A DNA stretch of 64,000 nucleotides from Flavobacterium sp. 83 (GCF_000744835.1 NZ_JQMS01000001.1:1922001-1986000); one strand, 5' to 3'. Positions 8,809 to 17,873 are shown, counted from the first letter of the stretch. Numbers and translations are program-made. The notes: a model not told the origin generated them from the sequence alone.

Positions 8809-9390
8809 TTGTATTCACAAATCAATAGAAATATTAGTCGGTACGTAACTTTTCAACAAGAAGAAATGGAAATTTTTAGTTCTTTATTAGAATATAAAAA
8901 AGTCCCTAAAAAAACGGTGTTGCTTCATGAAGGTGAGATGTGCAACTTTGAAGCTTTTGTTATCAAGGGTTGTGTGAGGAAATATTATATTGATGCCACT
9001 GGTTTTGAAGTGATTCTTCAATTTGCCATTGAAAATGCTTGGATAAGCGATATTTCGTTTAGTATTTATGAAGATAAGCCGAGTCGCGTGTTTATAGAGA
9101 CATTAGAAGATTGTGAGTTCTTTATGTTTAATCCTGAAACAAAAGAAGTTTTATTTGCCAAAGCGCCCAAGTTTGAAAGAGCGTTCCGAATATTGATGCA
9201 GCGTAATCTTGCGGTTACTCAAGACCGCTTATTCAATACCATTTCTAAAACGGCTACTGAGAAATATTTAGAATTTCTTGAACATTATCCTTCGCTTTCA
9301 CAGCGTGTTGCTCAGCATTACATTGCTTCCTATCTTGGTATTTCTGCTGAGTTCTTAAGTAAAGTAAGAACCAAAATCGCAAAACAGTAA
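8809..9390 (+). CDS. Crp/Fnr-type transcriptional regulator
   Basis: 193 residues. The N-terminal cyclic-nucleotide-binding jelly roll covers about residues 20-120 (VLLHEGEMCNFEAFVIKGCVRKY, then the GFEVILQFA strand), and a C-terminal winged helix ends in YLGISAEFLSKVRTKIAK, which is the recognition-helix pattern of this family in Bacteroidota. The classic Arg-Ser pair that binds cAMP phosphate is not seen, so the ligand is unknown. It starts with TTG and is preceded by a near-consensus -7 element (TATCTTTA, 8779-8786). The pirin gene follows on the same strand and could be a target; that is inference. Confidence 0.88.
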   Translation: MYSQINRNISRYVTFQQEEMEIFSSLLEYKKVPKKTVLLHEGEMCNFEAFVIKGCVRKYYIDATGFEVILQFAIENAWISDISFSIYEDKPSRVFIETLEDCEFFMFNPETKEVLFAKAPKFERAFRILMQRNLAVTQDRLFNTISKTATEKYLEFLEHYPSLSQRVAQHYIASYLGISAEFLSKVRTKIAKQ

Positions 9391-9480
9391 ATTATAGTCT
9401 TTTTTCATTTCTTGTCCTAGTTCAATGCTTGTGCTTTTTTTTTGGTGCAATTTTGTACCATAGAATTAAAGAACAAAATA

Positions 9481-10233
9481 ATGGAAAATACAGATATAAT
9501 AAAAGATGGAGTAATTACTCATTCAGTTTTACACAAAGCTAATACTCGTGGTCATGCCAATCATGGCTGGTTAGAATCCTATCATACATTTAGCTTTGCG
9601 AATTACCATAATTCAGAGCGCACGAACTTTGGTCTTTTGCGAGTTTTGAATGACGACAGAGTCAGTCAAGGAATGGGTTTTGGGAAACATCCACATGATA
9701 ATATGGAAATTATTTCAATTCCGCTTGAAGGGGATTTAGAGCACCAAGACAGCATGGGAAATATCACCGTCATCAAAGAAGGAGATATCCAGGTTATGAG
9801 TGCAGGAACAGGAATTTTTCATAGCGAATACAATAAAAATAAAGACCAATTGGTCAAATTTTTACAGATTTGGATTTATCCGAATAAAAAAAATGTAACC
9901 CCGCGTTATGATCAGGTGACTTTGGACTTGAAGGATCGCCACAATAAATTACAACAAATTTTATCTCCAAATCCAGAAGATGAGGGCGTTTGGATTCATC
10001 AGGATGCTTGGTTTCATATCGGGAAATTCGATAAGGATTTTTCAACTTCATATCAATTAAAAAAATCAGGAAACGGAATTTATGCTTTTGTTTTGAAAGG
10101 CGATTTCACTATAGGAAACATTGCTTTAAATGAGCGTGACGGATTAGGAATTTGGGATACAGATATGTTTTCAATAACTGCAAATTCTGTTGATGCGGAA
10201 ATTCTTTTGATGGAAGTACCAATGAAAATGTAA
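9481..10233 (+). CDS. Pirin family protein
   Basis: 250 residues, a bicupin. The N-terminal cupin has the metal ligands in GKHPHDNMEI (around residue 76) and the family segment SAGTGIFHSEYN; the second cupin is shorter. Bacterial pirins are iron-binding proteins, and some show quercetin dioxygenase activity, but the role varies. The frame is open upstream to a TTG at 9442, but the ATG at 9481 is preferred because homologues start near this point and the upstream codons look non-coding. YceI starts 46 bases downstream, so these genes may form an operon. Confidence 0.92.
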   Translation: MENTDIIKDGVITHSVLHKANTRGHANHGWLESYHTFSFANYHNSERTNFGLLRVLNDDRVSQGMGFGKHPHDNMEIISIPLEGDLEHQDSMGNITVIKEGDIQVMSAGTGIFHSEYNKNKDQLVKFLQIWIYPNKKNVTPRYDQVTLDLKDRHNKLQQILSPNPEDEGVWIHQDAWFHIGKFDKDFSTSYQLKKSGNGIYAFVLKGDFTIGNIALNERDGLGIWDTDMFSITANSVDAEILLMEVPMKM

Positions 10234-10279
10234 TCAGATAAATAAATAAAAGAAATAACTAATAATAAATAATACTACT

Positions 10280-10810
10280 ATGTCAACAACAAAATGGGCA
10301 ATAGACCCAACACATTCAGAAATTGGTTTTAAAGTAAAACACATGATGTTTACTACTATTTCAGGTAAATTTTCAAAATTTGACGCTTCAATTGAAGCAG
10401 AAGATACTGATTTTGAAAATGCAAAAATTGAATTTACCGGAGCAATTGATTCCATATCTACAGGAAATACTGATAGAGATACGCATTTATTAAGTCCTGA
10501 CTTTTTTGATGCAGCGCAGTTTCCAGAAATCAAATTTGCAGCAATTTCATTTACCAAAGTTAATGAGGGTGAATATGAATTGGTAGGAGATTTAAGCATG
10601 CACGGTGTTACAAAATCAGTGAAGCTTCCCGCAGAATTTAGTGGATTAATGAAGGATCCATGGGGAAATACAAAATTAGCTTTTTCATTGGAAGGAAAAA
10701 TCAATAGAAAGGATTGGGGGTTGAATTGGAATTCTGCTCTTGAAACTGGAGGAGTTTTAGTAGGTGAAGAGGTTCGATTGACTATTGAATTACAATTTAT
10801 TCAATTGTAA
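10280..10810 (+). CDS. YceI family protein
   Basis: 176 residues, the lipocalin-like YceI fold, with the opening KWAIDPTHSEIGFKVKHMMF, then the FSKFDASIEAED and NTDRDTHLLSPDFFDAAQFP segments that define the family. Members bind polyisoprenoid or other amphiphilic chains. Unlike E. coli YceI, it has no signal peptide, so it should be cytoplasmic. It lies in a plus-strand run between pirin and a small receiver-like gene, and in this run may form part of a stress or redox response; that last point is inference. Confidence 0.93.
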   Translation: MSTTKWAIDPTHSEIGFKVKHMMFTTISGKFSKFDASIEAEDTDFENAKIEFTGAIDSISTGNTDRDTHLLSPDFFDAAQFPEIKFAAISFTKVNEGEYELVGDLSMHGVTKSVKLPAEFSGLMKDPWGNTKLAFSLEGKINRKDWGLNWNSALETGGVLVGEEVRLTIELQFIQL

Positions 10811-10883
10811 TTTTTACAAGAACTGAAATAGTAATCTTATTGGATTATAATCTTTGAGATTGTTGATTTATAAAAGTTGAATT

Positions 10884-11195
10884 ATGGAAACCACTAATAT
10901 TCTATATATAGGAAGACATATCGAAATTCTGGCAATTGTTGTTCGACTCATTAATTCTAATGAAGGTTGGAATGGAGTAGGTGCTATGAACGATGAAGAG
11001 GCAAAGGAAATTTTTCGTAAAAAAGAGTTTTCAATGGTATTATTGGGTTCCGGAATTCAGAAAGAAAGTGAAGCTGATTTGTGTTCTTTTTTCAAAAAAC
11101 AGAATCCAAATATAATTGTCATACAGCATTATGGTGGAGGAAGTGGTTTGTTGAAAAGTGAAATTTTAGTAGCTTTGGAGAGTAATAAAAATTAA
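10884..11195 (+). CDS. Small pseudo-receiver protein
   Basis: 103 residues with the alternating strand-helix pattern of a response regulator receiver domain (NILYIGRHIEILAIVVRLI, then FSMVLLGSGI, then NIIVIQHYGGGSGLL). The residues needed for phosphorylation are absent: the acidic pair after the first strand is replaced by Gly-Arg, and the acceptor Asp after strand three is Gly. It has no output domain. It is probably a stand-alone, phosphorylation-independent receiver; its partner is unknown. It is the last gene in the pirin-YceI run and is followed by a palindromic repeat. Confidence 0.75.
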   Translation: METTNILYIGRHIEILAIVVRLINSNEGWNGVGAMNDEEAKEIFRKKEFSMVLLGSGIQKESEADLCSFFKKQNPNIIVIQHYGGGSGLLKSEILVALESNKN

Positions 11196-11210
11196 AAAAT
11201 CTTTTTTTTT

Positions 11211-11272
11211 ACCATTAAGAAATTAAGTTTTATTAAGTTCCATTTCTTAATTTTTCTTAATCTCTTAATGGT
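11211..11272. repeat. Palindromic repeat, family 2 (copy 1)
   Basis: 62 bases with outer arms ACCATTAAGAAATTAAG and CTTAATCTCTTAATGGT (16 of 17 pairs) and an inner pair ATTAAG / CTTAAT. It lies between the convergent genes ending at 11195 and 11290, so it probably works as a bidirectional terminator. Related copies are at 32938 and 35186. Confidence 0.88.
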
Positions 11273-11289
11273 TTATTTCAAAAAAACTA

Positions 11290-12171
11290 TTATTTGTTCT
11301 TCTTTGCTTTAATCATCATTTCTAATTGGTCCCAAAGTTCTTCGGGAATTGCTTCTAGAATATTAAATTGTCCGGCGCCTTTCAGCCATTCACCTCCATC
11401 AATTACGACAACTTCACCATTTACATAGGCAGAAAAATCAGAAACTAAATAAGCCGCTAAATTGGCTAATTCCTGATGATCTCCTACACGTTTTAAAGGT
11501 ACTTTTTTGGCCATATCAAATTTTTCGGCTAAATCTCCAGGTAATAATCGGTCCCAAGCGCCTTTCGTTGGGAATGGTCCCGGAGCAATCGCATTAGAAC
11601 GAATTCCGTATTTTGCCCATTCTACAGCAAGACTTCGCGTCATGGCCAAAACTCCAGCTTTTGCAGTAGCGCTTGGCACTACATAAGCAGAACCTGTCCA
11701 AGCGTAAGTTGTAACAATATTTAAGATGGTAGATGATTCCTGTTTAGTATCAATCCAGTGTTTTCCAAAAGCAAGGGTGCAGTTTTTTGTTCCTTTTAAA
11801 ACAATATCAATTACAGTATCAAAGGCATTTGCGGATAATCGTTCGGTTGGTGAAATGAAATTTCCGGCAGCATTATTAAGTAAAACATCAACTTTACCAA
11901 AAGCTTTCAAAACTTCTTGTAACATGTTTTCAACTTCTTCGTAATGACGTACATCGCATTGAATAGGAAGACAGGTTCCGCCTGTTTCCGTTTCCAGTTC
12001 TGCAGCTGTATTTTTTAGTTTTTCTAAATCTCTGGATGTAATGGCAACTTGAGCTCCTAATTCTAAGAAATATTTAGTCATTGCTTTTCCTAAACCGCTT
12101 CCGCCACCGGTTACGACAATCACTTTGCCTTTTAGCGCATCGTCGCGTAACATTTTATCTGTATAACTCAT
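11290..12171 (-). CDS. SDR oxidoreductase, 2,4-dienoyl-CoA reductase type
   Basis: 293 residues. The NAD(P) motif TGGGSGLG is at about residues 20-27 and NNAAGN at about 99. Instead of the usual YxxxK, the active site reads TTYAWTGSAYVVPSATAK: a Tyr earlier in the chain and Ser-x-x-x-Lys. This arrangement is that of mitochondrial and peroxisomal 2,4-dienoyl-CoA reductases, which remove double bonds during oxidation of unsaturated fatty acids. IAPGPFPTKGA further supports that subfamily. It has its own promoter. The substrate assignment is by motif likeness and is therefore probable rather than certain. Confidence 0.85.
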   Translation of the reverse strand: MSYTDKMLRDDALKGKVIVVTGGGSGLGKAMTKYFLELGAQVAITSRDLEKLKNTAAELETETGGTCLPIQCDVRHYEEVENMLQEVLKAFGKVDVLLNNAAGNFISPTERLSANAFDTVIDIVLKGTKNCTLAFGKHWIDTKQESSTILNIVTTYAWTGSAYVVPSATAKAGVLAMTRSLAVEWAKYGIRSNAIAPGPFPTKGAWDRLLPGDLAEKFDMAKKVPLKRVGDHQELANLAAYLVSDFSAYVNGEVVVIDGGEWLKGAGQFNILEAIPEELWDQLEMMIKAKKNK

Positions 12172-12201
12172 ATTTTGATATTTTTTTTATTGTAAATATA
12201 A

Positions 12202-12232
12202 CAAAATTAAAATAGTATGCGTGCATAACAAA
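12202..12232 (-). promoter_or_regulatory. Promoter of the SDR gene (TTTG-N19-TAATTTTG)
   Basis: On the minus strand TTTG (12229-12232) is 19 bases from TAATTTTG (12202-12209), both matching Bacteroidota consensus at a canonical distance. It lies 31 bases before the start codon and right after the aminotransferase stop, so the SDR gene should have its own transcript. Confidence 0.75.
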
Positions 12233-12242
12233 AAAAATAAAA

Positions 12243-13379
12243 TCAATGCTTATAAATGGCACACAATCTTTTAGCGGCTTCTTCCAGCGTTGCATTGTCT
12301 TTGGCAAAACAAAAACGAATTAATTTCAAGTCTTTCCCATCGGCATAAAAAGTAGAAATAGGAATAGCGGCCACGCCATGTTCAACGATTAGGCGTTTAC
12401 AAAAATCAACATCATTTTCATTTGAAATAGCAGCATAGGAAACAACCTGAAAATAAGTTCCTTCGCAAGGCATGAGTTTGAAACGACTGTCTTTTAATAA
12501 TTGTCTAAAATAATCTCGTTTTTCCTGATAGAATTTCCCAATTTCATCTACAGAAACTAAGTCTAAATAGTCACTAATAGCTACTTGACATATACTATTT
12601 ACACTGAAAACTAAAAACTGATGCACTTTTTTGATTTCCTTCATTAAGTATTCAGGAGCTACTAAATAGCCTACTTTCCATCCGGTAACATGGAACGATT
12701 TTCCAAAAGAGGAAATCATCACGCAACGATTGAGCAGTTTTTTTCGAGTATGAGCAGAAATATGTTTTTCTTCGAAAGTGATGTATTCGTAGACTTCATC
12801 CGATAGAACTAAAATGTCAGGATATTTTTCCAATAGGATTTCCAATGATTCAAAATCAGCTTTCATTAAAATTTTACCTGTTGGATTATGAGGATTGTTA
12901 ATGATAATCATTTTCGTTTTGGACGTACAGGCTTTTTCTATGTTTTCCCAATTTGGAGTGTAGTCATCGTTTAAAGACACTCGAACCGGATTTGCGGCGC
13001 AAAGTAAAACGGGTGCTTCATAACAATCGTAACTTGGATCTAAAATAAGAACTTCATCATTAGTTTTTACTAATGCCAGTATTGTAGTAAAAATAGCTTG
13101 AGTAGCTCCAGCGGTTACTAATAGTTCTGTATCAGCTTGAAGGATTCTATTGTATGATTTTTTGACAAGTGTTGCTATTTTTGATAATAGTGGTGGATAA
13201 CCTGACATTGGGGTGTATTGATGTACATTTTCTTTAGCAAGTTTGGCAACAATGGTTGTTAATTTTTCATCAACAGGAAAATTTGGAAAGCCTTGAGAAA
13301 GGTTGATGGCGTTGTGTTCAGAAGCCATTTTAGACATTACTGTAAAAATACTGGTGCTGATATGTGGAAGTTTACTCAT
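12243..13379 (-). CDS. Class I/II aminotransferase, methionine aminotransferase type (YbdL-like)
   Basis: 378 residues, a fold-type I PLP enzyme. NNPHNPTGKIL lies near residue 165, LSDEVYEYI near 195, and the PLP lysine is in SSFGKSFHVTGWKVGY near 230. The opening LSQGFPNFPV is typical of the YbdL/kynurenine aminotransferase group, which in bacteria prefers methionine and aromatic amino acids and can serve the last step of methionine salvage. It lies between its own upstream gene at 13.5 kb and the SDR gene, all on the minus strand. Confidence 0.92.
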   Translation of the reverse strand: MSKLPHISTSIFTVMSKMASEHNAINLSQGFPNFPVDEKLTTIVAKLAKENVHQYTPMSGYPPLLSKIATLVKKSYNRILQADTELLVTAGATQAIFTTILALVKTNDEVLILDPSYDCYEAPVLLCAANPVRVSLNDDYTPNWENIEKACTSKTKMIIINNPHNPTGKILMKADFESLEILLEKYPDILVLSDEVYEYITFEEKHISAHTRKKLLNRCVMISSFGKSFHVTGWKVGYLVAPEYLMKEIKKVHQFLVFSVNSICQVAISDYLDLVSVDEIGKFYQEKRDYFRQLLKDSRFKLMPCEGTYFQVVSYAAISNENDVDFCKRLIVEHGVAAIPISTFYADGKDLKLIRFCFAKDNATLEEAAKRLCAIYKH

Positions 13380-13479
13380 AAAATAATTTCATTTATTACT
13401 TGATAAATATAACTGGTTTAATCATGATTTCTTTTTTTTAAGATTAAATTTTAAAAAATAAATAATTGTTTAAGACCCC

Positions 13480-13507
13480 AAAAAAAAAGCTATCAGAATG
13501 ATAGCCT
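13480..13507 (-). terminator. Intrinsic terminator
   Basis: On the minus strand the stem GGCTATCA / TGATAGCT closes a 3-base loop and is followed by nine T. It terminates the exported-protein gene whose stop codon is at 13531. Confidence 0.88.
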
Positions 13508-13530
13508 TTAATTTATTTAGTGTTTTTTGA

Positions 13531-14049
13531 TTACATTCCTTTAACAATATCGCCATTCGCATTAACAACTAATTTGCGGACTTCGGTATCTTTTTTTATT
13601 CTTAGATTATATTCTTTTTTAAGAATATCACCTTCTTTTTGAGAATATAAATATTTATCGTTTACAATTTGCCATCCGGGGAAAGCTTTGTAAACAGAGT
13701 AAATGACACTATTCGGCAGTTTTACGTTTTTGTAGTTTTCAACAACCCGTGTCAATTTTCCATTTTCATTATAGGTTGCATTCAATGATCCATTTTTGGT
13801 TTCCATAATTACTAAATAGTTTTCGTATCCTTCATAATCTTTACCTAAATCATAGGCAATAAATTTCTCTTCGAGCGCTCTTACATCTTTATCAGGATTT
13901 TTATCGGGTAGATATACTGAGAAATCTTTTCCAGCACTTTTAATTACAACTCCCGGTAATTCTTCGGCTTTAATATTTCCATCCATATCTTGCGAATATG
14001 ATGTAATGGTCATGCTTAAAAAAAGCAAGACAATAACAAATGATTTCAT
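13531..14049 (-). CDS. Small exported PepSY-like protein (paralogue of the one at 3.1 kb)
   Basis: 172 residues with a signal peptide (SFVIVLLFLSMTITSYSQ). It has the same layout as the product of 3119-3652: ELPGVVIKSAGKDFSVYLP, EEKFIAYDLGKDYEGY, NATYNENGKLTRVVE, and VIYSVYKAFPGWQIVND. About two thirds of the residues are shared. The 5' leaders of the two genes are also alike (TGATATTT, then a TTAAATTA/TAAGTTAAA block), so the duplication included the control region. Function unknown; protein or ligand binding in the periplasm is a guess from the PepSY-like shape. Confidence 0.8.
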   Translation of the reverse strand: MKSFVIVLLFLSMTITSYSQDMDGNIKAEELPGVVIKSAGKDFSVYLPDKNPDKDVRALEEKFIAYDLGKDYEGYENYLVIMETKNGSLNATYNENGKLTRVVENYKNVKLPNSVIYSVYKAFPGWQIVNDKYLYSQKEGDILKKEYNLRIKKDTEVRKLVVNANGDIVKGM

Positions 14050-14533
14050 GATATTTAGTTTTTAAATTATACTTAAGTAAAGTTAAATACATGATCAAAA
14101 TAAAATCATTAAGGTTTATGATTTTCTTCCCCTTTTTGTTTTTTAGATTATTATTTAAATCTCTGTAATACAAAACATTGAAGGTTTTTTTGTTCTGAAT
14201 TTAAAAATATAAAACTGGTAGTGGGTAGTATAAAATTAAGTTTATTTTTGAAATTTTACAGTTAATTTTTCTATAAATAACATTAATATAAAGGCTAATT
14301 GAAGCGTAGTTTTTAGCAGGAAAAATTACTTGAAATTATGATTGAAATTTCGTTTTTAATGTTGAAAATATTTTTTTGCGAAAGCAATGGATTTTAAAAA
14401 TCTGAAAATCATTAAAAATGGGAATTATTAAATTATTTCTTTTAGAGATTAAGAAGTAATTTTTAAAAAAAGAATTGTTTAATTTTTTGTTTGAAATATA
14501 TTTTATTAGAATCAAAATTAAACATGAAAAATA
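14050..14533. other. Intergenic region of 484 bases
   Basis: Very AT-rich spacer upstream of the exported-protein gene and downstream of the RsmI-like gene. A weak minus-strand -7 candidate (TAACTTTA, 14078-14085) fits the exported-protein gene. I see no convincing gene or repeat; short open frames here have no recognisable composition. Confidence 0.5.
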
Positions 14534-15256
14534 TTACATTTTATGAATAATAAAAATAGTAGGACGGTTGTGTAAATCCACTTGTGTTTTTTTCCAATCA
14601 GAACCTCGCATGGTTTTTATATATTCAGTTGGTAAAGTAATATCTGTAGCAATACAAAGATAAGTAGCAGGGTTTATAGCCTGCAAAATATCTTCTAGCA
14701 TTTTATTATTTCTATACGGCGTTTCTATGAAAATTTGAGATTGGTTTTTGTCTTGGGATAGTTTTTCCAAGTTTTTCAAAGCTGTTTTCTTTTCGCCTTT
14801 TTCAATGGGTAAATACCCATTAAAGGTAAAACTTTGTCCATTCATTCCAGATGCCATCATTGCCAAAAGAATAGAAGACGGTCCTACTAGCGGAACAACT
14901 TGTATTCCTTTTTCATGAGCCAGTTTTACAATTACGGCACCAGGATCAGCAACACCAGGGCAACCTGCTTCGCTCATCAATCCCACATTTTTTCCTTCTA
15001 ATAAAGGTTTGATGAAATCTAAATGCTCTTTAGTTTCAGTATGCTTGTTTAAAACAAAAAGTTTTAGCTCTGATTGTTTCTTTTCAGGGCTAACTCCTTT
15101 AATCGATTTTCGAGCTGTTTTTTCGTTTTCAACAATATAGTACTCAATAAAATCAATACTTCTTTTGATGGTTTGTGGTAAAACATCCATAGGATCGCAA
15201 TCTCCCATAGTGGTTGGGATTAGATAAAGTTTTCCTAAAAGAGAGTTTGGTTTCAT
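14534..15256 (-). CDS. RsmI-like SAM-dependent methyltransferase (tetrapyrrole methylase fold)
   Basis: 240 residues. GKLYLIPTTMGD at the N-terminus, then MSEAGCPGVADPGA (around residues 94-107) and VPLVGPSSILLAMMASG are the SAM-binding signatures of the RsmI family, which methylates the 2'-OH of C1402 in 16S rRNA. The first motif normally reads VPTPIGN; here it is IPTTMGD, which fits a second RsmI-like group that Bacteroidota carry beside true RsmI, so the substrate is uncertain. It lies 96 bases downstream of the LMW phosphatase gene on the same strand, in a dnaA neighbourhood. Confidence 0.85.
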   Translation of the reverse strand: MKPNSLLGKLYLIPTTMGDCDPMDVLPQTIKRSIDFIEYYIVENEKTARKSIKGVSPEKKQSELKLFVLNKHTETKEHLDFIKPLLEGKNVGLMSEAGCPGVADPGAVIVKLAHEKGIQVVPLVGPSSILLAMMASGMNGQSFTFNGYLPIEKGEKKTALKNLEKLSQDKNQSQIFIETPYRNNKMLEDILQAINPATYLCIATDITLPTEYIKTMRGSDWKKTQVDLHNRPTIFIIHKM

Positions 15257-15352
15257 TGGTGTGATTTTATGTTTCTAAAATAATCTTTTTTAATGAGGGC
15301 TTCTTTTTTACACGTTCATGTTTCTTTAAGAACTAAAAAAATACATAAAAGA

Positions 15353-15820
15353 TTATTGGTGTTTTTCTATAAGTTTTTTAGCAATTACTTCGCAAACTTC
15401 ATCTAACATATTGTAAACGATTTCAAATCCATTTGGCAAACCAAAATACGGATCAGGTACATCTACATTTTCATTTGGAAATAGATGATTTAAAATGAGA
15501 TTTACTTTGTCTTTTTGATCTTGATTTTGGGCAAGTTCAATCACATTACTGTAATTTGAGTTGTCCATAACATAAATATAATCGAAGGTATCAAAATCAT
15601 TTGAGCTGAATTGACGTCCTTTTTGATTTGAAATATTTATTTTATATTTTTTTGCAACAGCAATGGAACGCTCATCTGGGGAATGACCAATATGCCATGA
15701 ACCAGTTCCTGCTGAGTCGACTGTGAATTTATTTTTTGGAAGTTTTGATGCTAATATACCTTCGGCCAAGGGAGAACGACAAATATTTCCTAGACAAACC
15801 ATTAAAATTTTTATGGACAT
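15353..15820 (-). CDS. Low-molecular-weight protein-tyrosine phosphatase
   Basis: 155 residues. The P-loop MVCLGNICRSP holds the nucleophile Cys9 and Arg15, and the general-acid loop is VDVPDPYFG near residue 118, so all catalytic residues are in place. These enzymes remove phosphate from tyrosines, in many bacteria on capsule kinases, but the target here is unknown. It starts only 8 bases after the dnaA stop codon and is most likely cotranscribed with dnaA. Confidence 0.95.
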   Translation of the reverse strand: MSIKILMVCLGNICRSPLAEGILASKLPKNKFTVDSAGTGSWHIGHSPDERSIAVAKKYKINISNQKGRQFSSNDFDTFDYIYVMDNSNYSNVIELAQNQDQKDKVNLILNHLFPNENVDVPDPYFGLPNGFEIVYNMLDEVCEVIAKKLIEKHQ

Positions 15821-15828
15821 GATGCTTT

Positions 15829-17256
15829 TTATAGCGTTAATTTTTTATTGATATCTTCAACAAATTTCTTGAATTGTTTGTCAGTAGCAACAAGATTATC
15901 AACGGTTTTGCAAGCGTGTAATACTGTAGCGTGATCTCTATCTCCAATTTGTGAACCTATGTTCGCCAAAGATGCTTTTGTGAATTTTTTTGCAAAAAAC
16001 ATAGCTAATTGCCTTGCTTGTACAACATGCCTCTTTCTAGTTTTTGATTGTAATGTTTCTAAATCCAATTGGAAATAATCGGAAACAATTTTTTGAATGT
16101 AATCGATAGAAATTTCTCTTTTTACATTTTTAACAAATTTTTCAACAACACTTTTAGCAAGTTCTAGTGTAACTTCTTTTTTATTAAAGGATGATTGTGC
16201 AATCAGGGAGATAATAGCTCCTTCTAATTCTCGTACATTCGATTTGATGTTTCTGGCAACATATTCAATTATTTCTTCAGGTATTTCGACACCATCTCTA
16301 TACAATATGTTTTTAAGGATAGAAATTCTGGTTTCATAATCCGGTTGGTGCAATTCAGCCGACAATCCCCATTTGAAACGAGATAATAAACGTTGTTCAA
16401 TATCTTGCATGTCAACAGGTGCCTTATCTGATGTTAAGATTACTTGTTTGCCATTTTGATGTAAATAATTAAAAATATGGAAAAACACATCTTGAGTTCC
16501 TGATTTTCCAGAAAGGAATTGAACATCATCAATAATCAAAACATCAATTAATTGATAGAAGTGTATGAAATCATTTCTGTTATTTTTCTTTACCGAGTCG
16601 ATGTATTGTTGTGTGAAAATTTCAGCAGAGATGTATAAGACTGTTTTTTCAGGATATTTGTCTTTTATTTCCACACCTATAGCATGTGCTAAGTGTGTTT
16701 TTCCAAGACCAACTCCTCCAAAAATTAACAATGGATTGAAGGAAGTTCCTCCAGGTTTATTAGCAACAGCCATACCTGCAGAACGAGCCAATCTATTAGA
16801 ATCACCTTCAAGGAAATTATCAAAACTATAATTTGCATTAAGTTGAGATTCGATTTTTAAATTCCGAATTCCTGGGATTACAAATGGATTTTTTAATTCC
16901 GGGTTTAAGTTTTTAAATGGCGCATCAACTTCTTGCGGTTTCATGGGTACTCTATTCGCACTTGGTAACTGCTCCGTAAACGGTTGTTTATTGCCATAAG
17001 TGTTTTCCATTCTAATTTTATAGAGTAACTTTGCGTTTTTTCCAAGTTCTTTCGTAAGCGCTACTTTTAATAATTTCACATAGTGTTCTTCTAGCCATTC
17101 GTAGAAAAATTTACTTGGAACTTGAATATATAATGCGTTATCGGTAAGTTCAACTGATTTGATTGGTTCGAACCAAGTTTTGTAAGCTTGATCCTGAATG
17201 TTGTCTTTTATAAAAGACAAACAGTTTTCCCATACTGATTGAGCAGTTTTGTTCAT
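15829..17256 (-). CDS. dnaA: Chromosomal replication initiator DnaA
   Basis: 475 residues. Domain I is at residues 1-85, the AAA+ ATPase follows with Walker A GGVGLGKT at 180-187 and Walker B LIIDDVQ, and the C-terminal DnaA-box-binding helix-turn-helix contains the signature DRDHATVLHAC. The frame stays open 40 codons upstream, but the ATG at 17256 starts at MNKTAQSVWENC, as in homologues. The upstream spacer (17257-17438) holds at most one DnaA-box-like sequence (TTGTTCACA on the minus strand, about 17340), so no replication origin can be recognised here. Confidence 0.97.
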   Translation of the reverse strand: MNKTAQSVWENCLSFIKDNIQDQAYKTWFEPIKSVELTDNALYIQVPSKFFYEWLEEHYVKLLKVALTKELGKNAKLLYKIRMENTYGNKQPFTEQLPSANRVPMKPQEVDAPFKNLNPELKNPFVIPGIRNLKIESQLNANYSFDNFLEGDSNRLARSAGMAVANKPGGTSFNPLLIFGGVGLGKTHLAHAIGVEIKDKYPEKTVLYISAEIFTQQYIDSVKKNNRNDFIHFYQLIDVLIIDDVQFLSGKSGTQDVFFHIFNYLHQNGKQVILTSDKAPVDMQDIEQRLLSRFKWGLSAELHQPDYETRISILKNILYRDGVEIPEEIIEYVARNIKSNVRELEGAIISLIAQSSFNKKEVTLELAKSVVEKFVKNVKREISIDYIQKIVSDYFQLDLETLQSKTRKRHVVQARQLAMFFAKKFTKASLANIGSQIGDRDHATVLHACKTVDNLVATDKQFKKFVEDINKKLTL

Positions 17257-17438
17257 ATATTCTGTTAAATTATTTTTATTGGTAATTATTATCTTACTAA
17301 AAAAAGTATGATTTTTTATTCTTTTTCGGGGTAACAAATATGTGAACAATTTTTTGTAAAAAAAAATATATTGCACAATGATTTTATAAATTATTGTCGT
17401 AAGGAGCTTTTTAAATTTAAATTTTTAATACATAATTA

Positions 17439-17843
17439 ATGAAAGATCATCAAATTCAAGTTCGTGTACGCTACTCAGAAACAGATCAAATGGGAGTGGT
17501 TTATCATGGGAATTATGTTCCCTATTTTGAGATAGGAAGGGTGGAATGGCTTAGAAACAAAGGGATTTCGTATAAAATTATGGAAGAAAGTGGTATTGCC
17601 TTACCGATTGTTTCCATGAATATAAATTATAAAAAATCAGCTCATTATGATGAGTTGCTTACCGTTCATACAACGTTTAAAAGTCAGAGTTCTGTGAAGA
17701 TTGAATTTGATTGTGCTATTTATAATGAGTCTGATGAGTTATTAACAACTGCCCAATTTATTTTGGTTTTTCTGTCCTTAAAAACGGGTCGTCCAACTGC
17801 TCCTCCAGATTATATTTTAGAATTGTTAAAAACTATAGAATAA
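17439..17843 (+). CDS. YbgC-type acyl-CoA thioesterase
   Basis: 134 residues, a single hot-dog domain. The active-site segment RYSETDQMGVVYHGNYVPYFE contains Asp16 and the Tyr/His pair of the 4HBT family, followed by RVEWLR. Such enzymes hydrolyse acyl-CoA thioesters; YbgC of E. coli belongs to the Tol-Pal cluster, but there are no tol genes here. It is divergent from dnaA, an arrangement that I believe recurs in flavobacteria. Confidence 0.92.
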   Translation: MKDHQIQVRVRYSETDQMGVVYHGNYVPYFEIGRVEWLRNKGISYKIMEESGIALPIVSMNINYKKSAHYDELLTVHTTFKSQSSVKIEFDCAIYNESDELLTTAQFILVFLSLKTGRPTAPPDYILELLKTIE

Positions 17844-17873
17844 ATTTAAAAAAAAAATAATTTCTAACAAAAA

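Noticed and set aside
14078..14085. TAACTTTA as the promoter of the exported-protein gene
   Set aside because: One mismatch to consensus and no -33 element; kept only as a remark on the intergenic region.
13970..14173. Open frame overlapping the start of the exported-protein gene
   Set aside because: Lysine/asparagine-rich translation of AT-rich DNA, no motif, overlaps a better supported gene.
17160..17175. GGTTCGAACC motif resembling a tRNA T-loop
   Set aside because: It lies inside dnaA coding sequence and no cloverleaf can be drawn around it. No tRNA was seen anywhere in the window.
17257..17438. Possible replication origin upstream of dnaA
   Set aside because: Only one DnaA-box-like sequence (TTGTTCACA) and no cluster or AT-rich unwinding array clearly distinct from the background.
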